Assembly (NCBI GenBank): GCA_963969495.1
Contig: OZ018320.1
Span: forward strand, 76,514,813-76,578,812
Direction of reading: 5' to 3'
Length of the DNA stretch: 64,000 nucleotides
Source: Ceratothoa steindachneri
Lineage: Eukaryota > Arthropoda > Malacostraca > Isopoda > Cymothoidae
Positions 1 through 10,809 of this stretch are shown in pieces; within the stretch, counting starts at the first letter, position 1; the number at the start of each line of letters is the position of its first letter. The notes below the pieces were generated by a model that worked only from the letters and a program-made list of their open reading frames with translations, was not told where the DNA came from and did no database searches. The translations under genes were made by a program, and so were the position numbers.

Positions 1-74
1 AGGGCACCTCTTGCAGGGCGGGCTACTACGAGGGGTGATAAGCTATTGCTTCCCGTATAAAATACAAGGTCACC

Positions 75-1916
75 ATGCCCAATGATGAACTAATAAAAAA
101 ACAACCCTCAACTTCTTCTGTTCCATTTAAGAAGCCGCCCCCGGGCAGCTCCATATTTCTCTAAACGGAGAGAAAGCTTACTCCTCTCCTTCACCTACGG
201 GTGTAGGGGACTTCCCCTCACCTCCTTCTCTGGAGGTGCTTTCGGGCACCTCCCTTTTTCCAGCGGCAGTCTCTCTTTTCTTTCCAAGGGGACTGCCAAG
301 AAAGCCAGCAGGCAGCTCATAGCTGACCGCTCCCCAGTGAAGCGGTTCGGTATGGCAAACCCCATTAGGGGGAAGAGGAAAGCCAGGCTCCTTCGGTTGC
401 TTGCCTCAAAAGACCTGCTGGCAAGAATATTGAACCTTGCCGTGGTCAAGGCCTGTGACTCCCCACAAATGACTAGTTACGCTGCTAACGGGACCTGCGA
501 TGTCCTGGGAGGGGATGACTAACTGGAGGCCCCTCCTGAGATAGACATGGTCCTTGAGGCAACCCAGCCTCAGACGGTATGGCCTTCCATGGGAGGGAAT
601 CTTGGCTCGGCGCCAAGCACTGTACCCGAATCCGCCCCTATGCAAGCTCCTCCTCAAACGGCCTGGGTTCCCAAGGCAGTAAAAGGAGGGGAGGGATCTC
701 CTCCAACCGGTGCCCCTGCGACTACCAGGAGCTTCTCCATCTCGGAGAAAGACCTGGCTGAGGCCGGTCCATCTGGCCTGAGGCCTCCTGCCGGCTGAGG
801 GAAGAAGCGGTTTCATTCCCTGCCCTCCTCTCCTAAAAAGAAAAAAAATAAGAAAAGACTAAAAAGATTCGGGGCTCCTCTCCATCCGTGGGGGCTGCGG
901 GGAGGGATGGGTCTGTTGCCACTTTGGTAAGTGACCAAGCCAAGATCGGCACATCCGGCTCCTCTACCCGCCCCCCCCCAGGTGCAGAGCCCCCGACTAA
1001 GACTAAAAGTGCGCAGGGCGGAGCCTCGATAACATCAAGGCCCCTCATTCAGAGGTTACCTGGCGTTTTCGAGCCCGCTGGCTTTAAAGGCTTCCTCGTT
1101 ATTCGTTCCACTGATGGCACCATCTTGGCGAAAGGCAACATGATCCATCGGAGGAGAGCAGTAGCTAGTGTAATTGGTAGAGAGCCAAAGGTGACCCGTT
1201 TCTCGGACGGGAGCCTTCTCGCGAATGCGGCGAATTCCGCCGAGGCGGCCAAGATAAGTGCTCTTCGGACACTTCATGGCACCCCGGTGAGTGTGACGCC
1301 GCACTCTACCATGATCTTTGTGAAATGAGTAGTTTATACGAGGGAACTCGTTGACTACTCCATAGAGGACATCACCTTAGAGCTGGCTGACCCAGCGCGG
1401 GCAAGATCGAACGTGTGATGAGAAAACAGGGAGGGGCCTCGAGACACACCCCTAAACTCCTCGTCACGTTCGACTGTGACAAGGTCCCTGAGTTGGTGCG
1501 TGCTGGTTGGTTCGGCTACCGCGTGAAGGCATTCGTGCCACTGCCCTGGTGGTGCTATTACTGTTACCGCTTCGGCCATACGAATCGCCCATGTAGACGT
1601 GCAAAGTCGGGGTCACCCGAAGTATGTGTATATTGCTCCAAGGCCGCACACGATAATTCTAAATCGTGTGTGGCCAAGTGTGTCAATTTCAGAGAGCTGC
1701 AACTCGCTTCTTCGAAGCAATGTGGTGCATATCTCCTTGAGAAACAAATCCTAGCCGTTCAGGCCCAGGATCGACTCTCATTCCGCGAGGCTAAGGACTT
1801 GGTCCTGGCGCTCCCGGCTCTGCCTGGGACGTCATATGCCTCAATGTTAAGTAAGACACCCTCTGCTCCAGGCGCATCCAGACCAACGAGCACGGTTGTT
1901 TGCGCGCCCATTTAGA
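75..1916 (+). pseudogene. ORF1 (gag-like, CCHC) of copy A
   Basis: This is the nucleic-acid-binding protein of the LINE, which would coat its RNA. The start is uncertain; an ATG at 75 opens a short frame that stops before 170. The best preserved part is the open frame 1415-1915 (166 codons). It holds two zinc knuckles, CX2CX4HX4C at residues 47-60 and CX2CX4HX5C at residues 71-85, followed by a serine/proline-rich tail. The stretch 888-1328 is another open piece of the same protein, upstream and in a different frame. Stops and frame changes separate the pieces. Copy B preserves the same 5' half but has lost the knuckles. Confidence 0.8.
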
Positions 1917-2470
1917 GCCCTTCTGCGGGCTCTACTCAACCCGAGCGCTTCCCTGGTAAAGCTGGCGGCACAAAGGGTTCATACCCAGCCCCGGCTAAAA
2001 CCAGGGCTCCCCTCCTTCCCCCAGCGTGACCGTTTCCCGTAAAACAAAACGGCCACGTGCCTCCACCGAGTCGTTAGACTCACAGGAGGCAACACCGCTG
2101 AAGTTGGTCGCCAGGCAATCTTCCGGGGTTCCTAAAGCTGCTCCCCGAAAGGAGGACAGCAACAAAGGAGCTTCGGCTCCTTCGCCCAAGCCTAGTAGTG
2201 GGCTAAAATGGCTCGGAGACGGTGGTTCCTCGAAAAGAGGGCCCCCGCCTACGAAGCCGCAACGCCCACCTAAGGTTTCGAGGCAAAGGGAGGAGAAGAC
2301 TTGCATGGCGAGCCCAACCTTCCCCAATAAGACCTTGAAGGCGACAGCGCCTTCAGCGCTTTGTCTGGCCAAAAGCGCCCGGGGTTCTGCCTTCAGGAAG
2401 CGTACGGCCATTCAAGTGAGGGTCTTCTGTTCGAAGAGGGCCCCCGCGTCTCCTCCGAGCTAGGCCTGGA

Positions 2471-5400
2471 GGGCATATTCCTTCAATGGAATTGCCGTGG
2501 ACTCCGAGCCAACTGCGAGGAGCTGCGGAGGCTCGTCTCGTCCTGTTCCCATTTAGCTATTTTTCTGCACGAGACCATGCTAGGCGCGTGCCTCCTGCCC
2601 ACCCTCCCGCGGTATATGGGTTTTGCGACCCCATCACCACAAGATGGCAGGGCTGGGTAAAGCGCAGTTTGCATATTCACCTGGATTCCACCGTCAGCTG
2701 ACTTCGAAGATGGGGACTTCTGTCGCGTCGTGGCACGGTTGCCGAAGCTCTTTCTCTTGCTTGGAGATGAACGGTAGGCATTCTCTCTGGGAAGGTTACT
2801 CAATAAATCTCAGGGGACAAGTCCTTGCCGATCTGATCGAAGAGCTTGAGATAGGTGTCATAAATGTGGATGAGTTTACGCATCACTGCCCGAGAACCGC
2901 TTCTTTTTCTTGCCTTGATCTATCTCTGTGCTCTTCGGGTGCACAGCCTGATTTTGATTGGGGGGTGGTCGATGACCTCCATGGTAGTGATCACTTTCCC
3001 ATTCAAATATCATTTTCAGGGCAACTGCCGCCTGAGAGCACACCTCGTAGGTGCTTGGCGCGGGCGCGGTGGCCTGCATTTCAGGAAATGACTGAATTCT
3101 CTATCAAAGTTGAAGAGTTTAGGTCGGTAGATGAGGCCGTTGAGTTCTCCGGGAACCTCATCGCCGTGGGCCTGACTACTATTCCTAGGACGTCTGGCCG
3201 TTTTGCATGCCGACCACTCTATGTTGGTCCCCGAGTGTGAGATGGCCCTCAAACAGAAGTATTATGCCTCCATGCGCTATAAGCGCCCCTCGAACGATTT
3301 CACTGTCGCTGAATTTCGTCGCGCTAGGGCTAGGTTCCGGTGAATTTCGTCGCGCTAGGGCTAGGTTCCGGTGAATTTCGAAGCACGCCCGCCGCTCTTT
3401 TTGGCGGGCATACGTGTCTTCACTCAACACGAAGACCCCTCTGGCAGAGGTGTGGGGGCGAGTCAAAAGGATTCGGGGCAAGTTCTCGCAGGACCCCACT
3501 CCTGTTCTCCAGGAGAATTGGACCGCAATCTCGGACCCCGCGTCCGTGGCGGAATCCTTCGCGACCGCTTTCTCCGCATTCTCTAGTCGGGATGCTGCTC
3601 CGCCAGCATTCAATGCACGTCGTGATGTCGCGAGAGGCCGCCTGCTGGACTTTACCTCCAGAAGCGGAGAACCTTTCAACGACAGGTTTACTGTGAGTGA
3701 GTTACGTTTCGCTCTTGCTTCGTGCGCGGACACCACCCATGGTCCGGATCCTGTCTAGTACGCCATGCTTCGACACCTGGGTGAGTGAGGCATGGCTTTT
3801 CTCTTAGATTGTTCAATAGAATCTGGGTGGAGGGTCTCCTCCTAAATTCCTGGCGAATCACTACTGTGCTCGCCTTTCGCAAACCGGGGATAGATCACTC
3901 TACTCCGACCGGTTTCCGCATAATCTCTCTAACCTCTCGCGTGTGCAAGTTGATGGAGAAATTGGAAAATGTTAGATTAGCCTTTTTCCTGGACAGCGGA
4001 GGCAATCTTTATTCTGCACAGTGCGGCTTCCGCAAGTTTTACTTCACGTCGGATGCTCTGCTGCGACTGGAAAATGCCGTCTGCAAGGCCTTCCTTTGTA
4101 GACAGCACTACGCCACGGTTTTTTTCGGTCTGGCGAACTTCTATGATACAGCATGGTGATACGGTATCATGGAGACTTTCCGCACGATGGCGGCGAAGGG
4201 ACACCTCCCAATGTTTATAGCTGAATTTTTGCGAGATTGTTAAATCCGCGTACGGGTGGGGGGAGCCCTCTTCGGCCCAATGGAGCAGAAAGTGGGTGTC
4301 CCGCAGGAAAGTGTCTTCAGTGTCACACTCTTTGCCCTGAGCATCAACAGCATCACCTCGGTGCTGCTGGAAGATGTTCTCGCTACGTTCTACGTGGACG
4401 ACCTTTCGATCTCTTTTGGCGCGGCCCAGATGCCAACTCTGGAGCGTCGACTCCAACAGGTATTGAACCGCGTCTCTCGCTATGCCGAAGCGCACAGGTT
4501 TCTGTTTTCTTTGGCCAAGACTAAGGTGGTACACTTCTGCCGCCACCCACGGCTCCACGCCGATCCAGATTTGTTTCTTAATGGGATGCTCCTGAAAGTG
4601 GTTCAATCGCACTGTTTCTTTGGTCCTGTATTTTACCGACGCCTCACCTGGGAGGCTCATACTCGCAGCCTTAGGGTCTCTTGTACCCTCGCCATGGAGA
4701 TTCTCCGTTCCGTGACGTTCAGCGCTTGGGGCGCGATAGGGCTACTGCCTTACTTTTATTTCGATCCTTTGTTCGTTCCAAGCTCGACTACGAATGCGAG
4801 TTTTATGCATCCGCAGCCGAGCGTTTATTGCGGAAGGTGGATTCGATCCACCACACCGGCCTTCGCCTTGCGACTGGTGGCTTCCGCCCCTCCCACATTG
4901 AGAGCTTTTTGGTTGATGCTGGGGAGATGCCACTCGTTCAACGCTGCGTACAGTGTATCACTCGCCTGTACGCGCGACCCCAGCTCCTCCTTTAGTCGCC
5001 AACAGCTCTCACTGCATCCGCAGCTGATCTCGACGGTGCCTATGCTGCTGAGAACGCCAGTCATACCCTAGGCGCTTTTGGTTTAGGGCCAGAGAACTCC
5101 TTCGAGAGGTAGGTATAGCTTTAAGGCCGGTGGCGTTCCTGGTTCTGCCCAGGACGCCACCCTGGAGGGTACCACATTTGGCTATTTTTCGCTACGCTTC
5201 TGCTCCCAAAACTTGTACAGCACCGGGAGTATTGCGTTCGAACTTTTTGGAGCCCACCTCGTGTCACGCTGGAACCGTGCGAGTGTATATGGATGCTCCA
5301 AGTCCCAAGAGAGGGTCGGCTTCCTCGCCATATCCCCTCTGTTTGAAGTCAGCGGGGCTCTGCCAGGCGTTGTGCCTGTCTTCACGGCCAAGCTGGTGGC

Positions 5401-6118
5401 AATACACCACTCGGTACAGGAGATTACGAGACGTGCCCGCTTCGGAGAACGGATTGTGATCTATAGCGACTCACAAAGCGCCCTGAGTGCTCTCGGGGCA
5501 TAGGAATCTCCGCATCTCCTGGTTCGCGATATCCGTGACGCCACGGTTTTGGCGAACCGGGCGGATGTCGAGATTATCTTCTGCTGGGTTCTTGGACATG
5601 TAGGAATTGTGGGGAATGAGCGCGCCGATGAGGGCGTTAAAGAGTCGGCGACGACTCTGCAACCGGACTAGCGTTTTGCTCTTCCTCACGCCGACTACAT
5701 GGCAGGAATACGGGCAGTTCTTCAGACCTCTTGGCAAAGAAGATGGGAGACGGTCGGAGGGAACTTAAAGTTGTGTGTCATTGCGTCGCCACTGTTCCCA
5801 TGGACCTATCCCCTAATACCACGACGGCTTCAGGTCTCTTTCTTTCGTCTCCGAATCAAGCACACTCGTGTGACGCATCGCTATTTGATGGAGCGCTCGC
5901 CTGCTCCCAATTGGGACGACTGCCTCGTCTCCCGGACTGTTCGGCACATTCTTGTCGAATGTACCGGTCTGGATGATTTTTCCGCACCTTACCTGTCCCG
6001 GTACGGGGATGGGCGGGGTCGCTACCGCCTGTCCCTTGTTCTCTGGACGAGTGCGTGCACCTTGACTGGTGTACTGATAGACTTTGGGGGGGAGGCCGGC
6101 CTTCTCCCTTTTATTTAA
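2471..6118 (+). pseudogene. ORF2 (endonuclease, RT, RNase H) of copy A
   Basis: This is the replication polyprotein of the LINE. It begins with an APE-type endonuclease (FLQWNCRGLR near 2480; NGRHSLW near 2770; SDHFPI near 2990). Compared with copy B, about 43 codons are missing near 2655, and the D of GDLNGRH is lost. The RT palm is clearest in 4256-5071, where YVDDLSIS falls at residues 46-53 (about 4391). An RNase H follows, with the acidic SDSQSAL near 5467 and GNERADEG near 5610. The end carries TVRHILVEC (about 5935) and a hydrophobic tail ending at 6118. There are many frameshifts and stops, so no product is expected. Confidence 0.85.
3311..3380 (+). repeat. 31-bp tandem duplication inside ORF2 of copy A
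   Basis: A 31-bp unit starting GAATTTCGTCGCGCTAGGGC occurs at 3311 and again at 3342, and the first bases recur at 3373. Because 31 is not a multiple of three, the duplication shifts the ORF2 frame between endonuclease and RT. It encodes a doubled EFRRARARFR. Confidence 0.95.
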
Positions 6119-6300
6119 CTAGGTTTTGTTGTTTTTTGTTATTGTTGTTTTCTTGGTAGGTCGCACGCTCCTACGGCGGGGGGAGGGGGACCTCCCCCCG
6201 AAGCCGGAGCTTGTTTCCTAATTGTCATCTTCCCTTTTTATCGTTGTTTTGTTTTCAAATTTTGATTTTTAAGTAGCCTAGATCTAAGATGTTTGTTTAC

Positions 6301-6329
6301 GGCGACTTATGCCCAAATGGGTAGTCGCC
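6301..6329 (+). other. 3'-UTR hairpin of the I-type element
   Basis: GGCGACT at 6301-6307 pairs with AGTCGCC at 6323-6329, and inside the loop GCCCA faces TGGGT. It lies about 16 bp from the presumed 3' end of copy A. The same block, partly decayed, is at the 3' end of copy B (42162-42189), so it was present in the source element. By analogy with other LINEs it may be the site the RT recognises; that role is inferred. Confidence 0.7.
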
Positions 6330-6345
6330 AGATAGCCCCATAAAA

Positions 6346-7554
6346 AAATCCATGTATGTATGTTTATGTGCATGTCTGTCTATTCATATATCTGTAGTAT
6401 TTTTTATACCTTCTAAATGTATTATGCAACGGAGATATTAATATTTGAATTTACATTATACTGAATGAGTAAAAATAAATAGATGAAGATTATTACATCA
6501 ATTTTGGTCTTAACATCCAAAATTCCATGGACTCGGAACCACACCTGAATAGATGGAAACTTGGTATAGCTACGAGGTACTAAGTTCAGTAAGAGGACAG
6601 TCTTTTACGTTTAATTCAGTGAACATATGTATGTCAATAATTGGGATCAATTCTTTGTGTGATTTTTCTTGATCTCTGTTCGATCAGTGATAAACAGAAG
6701 GAACCAGAAGGGTAAGATGAAGAAGGATTGTACGAACGCTTTCCTACAACTACACATTCTGGGATTATTGGATTAATTCAATAGCCAAGAGTTCTTCAAG
6801 AGCAGGATACTCCAAATACAATTCAAATTCCTTCTGGGTAGGGCAGGAATTTACTTTCTTCAGAAATGCGCGAGTCACAGCACAAAGGAAAGAGTAAATG
6901 CAAGACTGGGGCCGATTTACCATTGATAAAGGTTAACGACCCCATTGAAAATTCATATCCAACCTCTCCATCCTTTATGTATGAACATCGATAAATTTAT
7001 TTTTCCCCTTCGGCTATACCAAATGAGGAACATAAATAGAGCGGTAGAATAAATTTGATACACAAATAAGAATTATTTTATTTTAATTTAGTTAATGATG
7101 GGAGAATTGCAAACTTATTCTATGATTAATTCTCTTCGCCTTTTTAAGTGCATATTCGGACCACCACCCAAATCAAATCGATTGTTCTTTGGCCTTTTGC
7201 CAACCTTTTTTTAAAAAAAATAGAGTTGCCAAATATACATACTATTGACAAACGCACATGAATATGTTTCTAATATGTGGACACCTGACCAAACTTGTTG
7301 CCGAGTCTTTATTTGTCAATAAGTTGTTCCGTAATCTTAAATAAACAATATCACTCTTTTACTGTAGTTCACTTTAGGAATGGAGTGGAGTGGGCTCAGA
7401 TCATCACAACTAAATTTTTGTCTATCCTCGCTGAAAAATGGATACATTTAGAGAAGGAAGGGGTTGGGGGGCTTCAGAGTAACAAGCTATCGAGCCTTCA
7501 AACCTATAAACATATGTGAGTGAATAGAATAAAATATATTGCCCTTTTAAGAAG
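6346..7554. other. AT-rich interval, nothing recognised
   Basis: This stretch lies between the tail of copy A and the first recognisable gag of copy G. It begins with a few TATG repeats (about 6351-6375). Only short open frames occur, none with recognisable motifs. It may hold the 5' UTR of copy G. Confidence 0.5.
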
Positions 7555-8640
7555 GATAATTACGGAGCTAGTACATATTCAAAAAAATTTACCTCAGGTT
7601 TGCAATATCTAATGTCCGAGGCAATCTAAGGACACTTCAAGGTTGCCTTTATAAAAATCATAGACGTCGCAAATTGATACGTCGTCATTTGAAATACTGA
7701 AAACGACGTAAATAAGTTAGCCTCCATTGAAGGAGTAGAAACACTACAAAAGATAATACTAACCTCAAGAATCCCCCCGAAAATCATTGCTAACAGAAGC
7801 CTCGTATGTTTGAATGTCGCATGTAGGTAAGCTCCCATACAAAGGAGAAAATCAAAACAGAAATAGAAAAAAACACACTGAAACTAAAATCACTGAAGTC
7901 ATCAAATTCGGAAATCGCACCCATGTCTTCAAGTTATTATGTGCAACAACCGAAATGACAAATAAAATTGCACAAAATAGACTCTTATTATTTAATATTA
8001 TGATAATCCCGCCAGAACACATGTAACGAGAAAAGCACATCAATATCCGATATGCTCTCACTGCGACACAACAAGACATAACTGGAGAGATTGCAAGGAA
8101 ACAGTAAAGAAATCAATCAACTGCGTTGGGCAATGCAGTAATAGCACTGGCGTGTCCAAAGGCAAATAAATTAATGAAAGAAGAAAATCAGCAGCAAAAG
8201 AAGAAAAGAAACGCCACCTACACTGGAGTTGCGAAAACCAGTGTCAAAGAAATGACGGAGGCCAAAACGTACCTGAAGGTACCTAATGGCGCATCAAATA
8301 AGGTATTGACGTGTATCCTATACGCTCACGTTATGAATGTCAGCAAACTCGGAACGTTAAAAACAATGCAAAATGACATGAATGAGAAGAACAGTATGGA
8401 GATGTGGTTCCCTGAGAATCCTCCATCTTCCGAAATACTCAATCTGAGTGTGGCCAAAACTCTGACAACCAAGAGCAACAATATTTTAGAAGAAACAAGC
8501 TGAGAAGAAAGCAAGTGAGAAAAATTGGACTACCGAGATAACAACTAAGAGGATTGAGGCCACCGAGCTCAGTCTTAAATTTTATATCAGCAACGACTTC
8601 CTCCTGCTAAGAGGAAAGAAATAAGCTGACATAATAAAGT
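7555..8640 (+). pseudogene. ORF1 (gag-like) remnant of copy G
   Basis: Similarity to ORF1 of copies D and C is clear in three blocks: GYVAI-like sequence near 7670, HVFKLL followed by LLLFN near 7920-8000, and KTYLKV, TCILYAHV and EMWFPENPPS at 8265-8425. The last block is the most conserved part of this ORF1 family. The CCHC knuckles, expected at about 8030-8150, are mostly eroded; CRHNKT- and CVGQCS-like remnants are all that can be seen. An open frame runs 8126-8503. Confidence 0.7.
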
Positions 8641-8899
8641 GATTAAAGAAAGTCGCATGCTAATGAGCTTTTAAAGGTAAACTGGCGACGAAGATGAACG
8701 CCAAGTGGAGAAGATGCTCATACATGACAATATCAGGGTTTAACTTGGAGACTACATGACTCTCAACCACACGACTTTTTCTACTTTTCGATATAGTAAA
8801 TTTTGAAATCAGACAGACACTTCCAAACGGAACAATCGTCAAACCAACAGAAACGCCTACGCCCTCCCCCCCCCCAATAAAATAAATAAACAATGAATT

Positions 8900-10809
8900 A
8901 CGGAAGGAGAAGAGAAGTAAAAAACTGCAAATTAACACAAATAGATGGATCGAGAAAACATCAACAATTGGCAACATCTTCAGGGAAATAGTTCCAGACA
9001 TAATTTTAATATCTGACCATGGAGTTTACCACTGTATACCAAACGCCGAAATGCAATTTCATTCCTATACACAATATGATGACCATCCTCAGCACAGGTC
9101 TCCCAACAATATTCAATAGAGAACTGAATGCAAAGTGTAAAGCGAATAGCTACCGAAACAAAAGTAGAATTAGTGAACACTTTAAAATATTGATGGAAAG
9201 GAACATATTAAAAAAAAATTAGCCCCGACCTCCCTACGCATATCAATGTCAGAGCTACTTCAAAACCAGATGTAACATTAAGCAGCTATTACACGCATTA
9301 CAACATCATTATGTAGCACATCAGCGTAGCAGGTAGTGATTGCGTGGTAACGCTACTAGAAGTAAATTAGACTCCGATACAGGTACCGGCACCGAAAAGG
9401 AAGAGCGACATTAGAGAGAACTGGAACGATATCAAAGAAGATCTTAGAAGATTCGTCCCAGTTGATCTTAGTGAAGCTAATCTTTGAGAAATTGATGAAT
9501 AAATTGAGCGTATGAAATAAGCTCTCATTGGGGGTGAGAACAGGAACGTACCTAAAACGAAACACCACACATTTCCTCAACCAAGATGGACATAAGAGAT
9601 GAGGGGTAAGAACCGACAACTCAACAGTGTCTACGATCAAATTATGAAAAACTGCGCTTAGAAGAAGAAAAGAAGAGCTGGGGCATCTCATAGAAAAACA
9701 ACAAGGAATAATATGGGAAAGCCTCATCAGAAAAATTGACGTCGAAAAAAGACCTAAAGAAAACTCGAGACTCATAAACCAGATGAAAGAAGAGATCCAA
9801 GAAGAAAAATAGCCCTACGAAATAAGCAATGAAAAAAATACGAAATGACAGAACCATCGAATGTAATTTCAGGCGCCACTGGAAGTCTGTGATTTCCATA
9901 ACACCGGAAGAAAATGCAGAGTTCAATCCAGCAACAGAGAGATGGTTCATGAAAATCTCCGCAACAATCCATAAAAATTTCCACGGCGCTAGTCCTAGCA
10001 CAACGAAGGGAAAGGAATCAGGGACCGGGGGCTATAATTATCATCAAAGAAATAAAGAGCGCTATAAGTTCATTCAAACAAAAAGCGCCAGGAATCTCGG
10101 GAATCACCAACTTGAAACTCATTAAGGCAGCGAATATAATTATTGAATCGATCAAAAACATATTATTCCATGCCTGCATCAAAACCGGATACTTCCCAGA
10201 TGACTTCATACTACCCAAAATGATTTTCTTCCTAAAACCAAGCAAACTACCTGATCTTCTAGCTAGCTACAGACCTACCTATATCACTTCTGAATTTCAC
10301 CAAAAAGTCTTTAAAAAAATCCCCAACAGAAGAGTTGTATGCAGAATATGTCAAATAAAACCATCTCTACAATAAATACCAGTTCAGATTCCTTAATGGA
10401 AGAGACACCACACTGGTATTTGGTATCATCAGAGAGAAACTTACCCAGGCCAAAACAGAAAAAAATCGATGTGGTCCTCAGAGATATACGAGAATAAAAA
10501 AGCTTTATAAAGTCTGGGTCAGAGGTATGCAACACAAGATTTTGAATCTCCAGATGATCAATGATTACCAAGGAACCGAGTTTAATTTGGAATCCGGACT
10601 CACGAAGGCATGCTGCCTTAGCCCCAAGCTTTACTCTATTTATAGAGGGAACCTGTGGACACATTTAATGCCTGAATGCTTCAATATCAAATTCGCAGAT
10701 GACATCACCCAATTAGTCGTATGGCACTTAAAGAATGTTAGAGCTCAGGCACAGACAGCAGCTGTAGAGATATAAAACATCAACCAATATGAGAGGGACT
10801 GAAAAATAA
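8900..10809 (+). pseudogene. ORF2 endonuclease and RT of copy G, 5' part
   Basis: The start of the endonuclease reads IVPDIILISDHG-like near 8985. Then about 90 codons are missing relative to copy E before the ELNAKCK segment at 9119, which matches the GDLNARCR block (D replaced by E). The linker with FPQPRWT is near 9570. RT blocks include KSVISITPEEN (9888), TGYFPDDF (10187), YRP (10269) and KFADDITQLV (10688). The frame breaks repeatedly. RT continues at 12955 on the far side of the LTR. Confidence 0.75.

Larger units (their letters stand above)
1..6345 (+). mobile_element. I-superfamily non-LTR retrotransposon, degenerate copy A
   Basis: This is a LINE-type element that copied itself through an RNA intermediate by target-primed reverse transcription. 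In order it shows a gag-like ORF1 with CCHC knuckles (about 75-1916), then an ORF2 with endonuclease (2471-3240), reverse transcriptase with YVDD (about 3740-5000), RNase H (about 5270-5690) and a C-terminal Cys/His segment (5780-6118). RNase H plus the C-terminal knuckle is typical of the I superfamily (I, Nimb, LOA). The 3' end lies near 6345, after a hairpin and a short A-run. The 5' end may lie left of the window. Frames are broken many times, so it is inactive. Copy B at 42130-47350 is an inverted relative. Confidence 0.9.
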
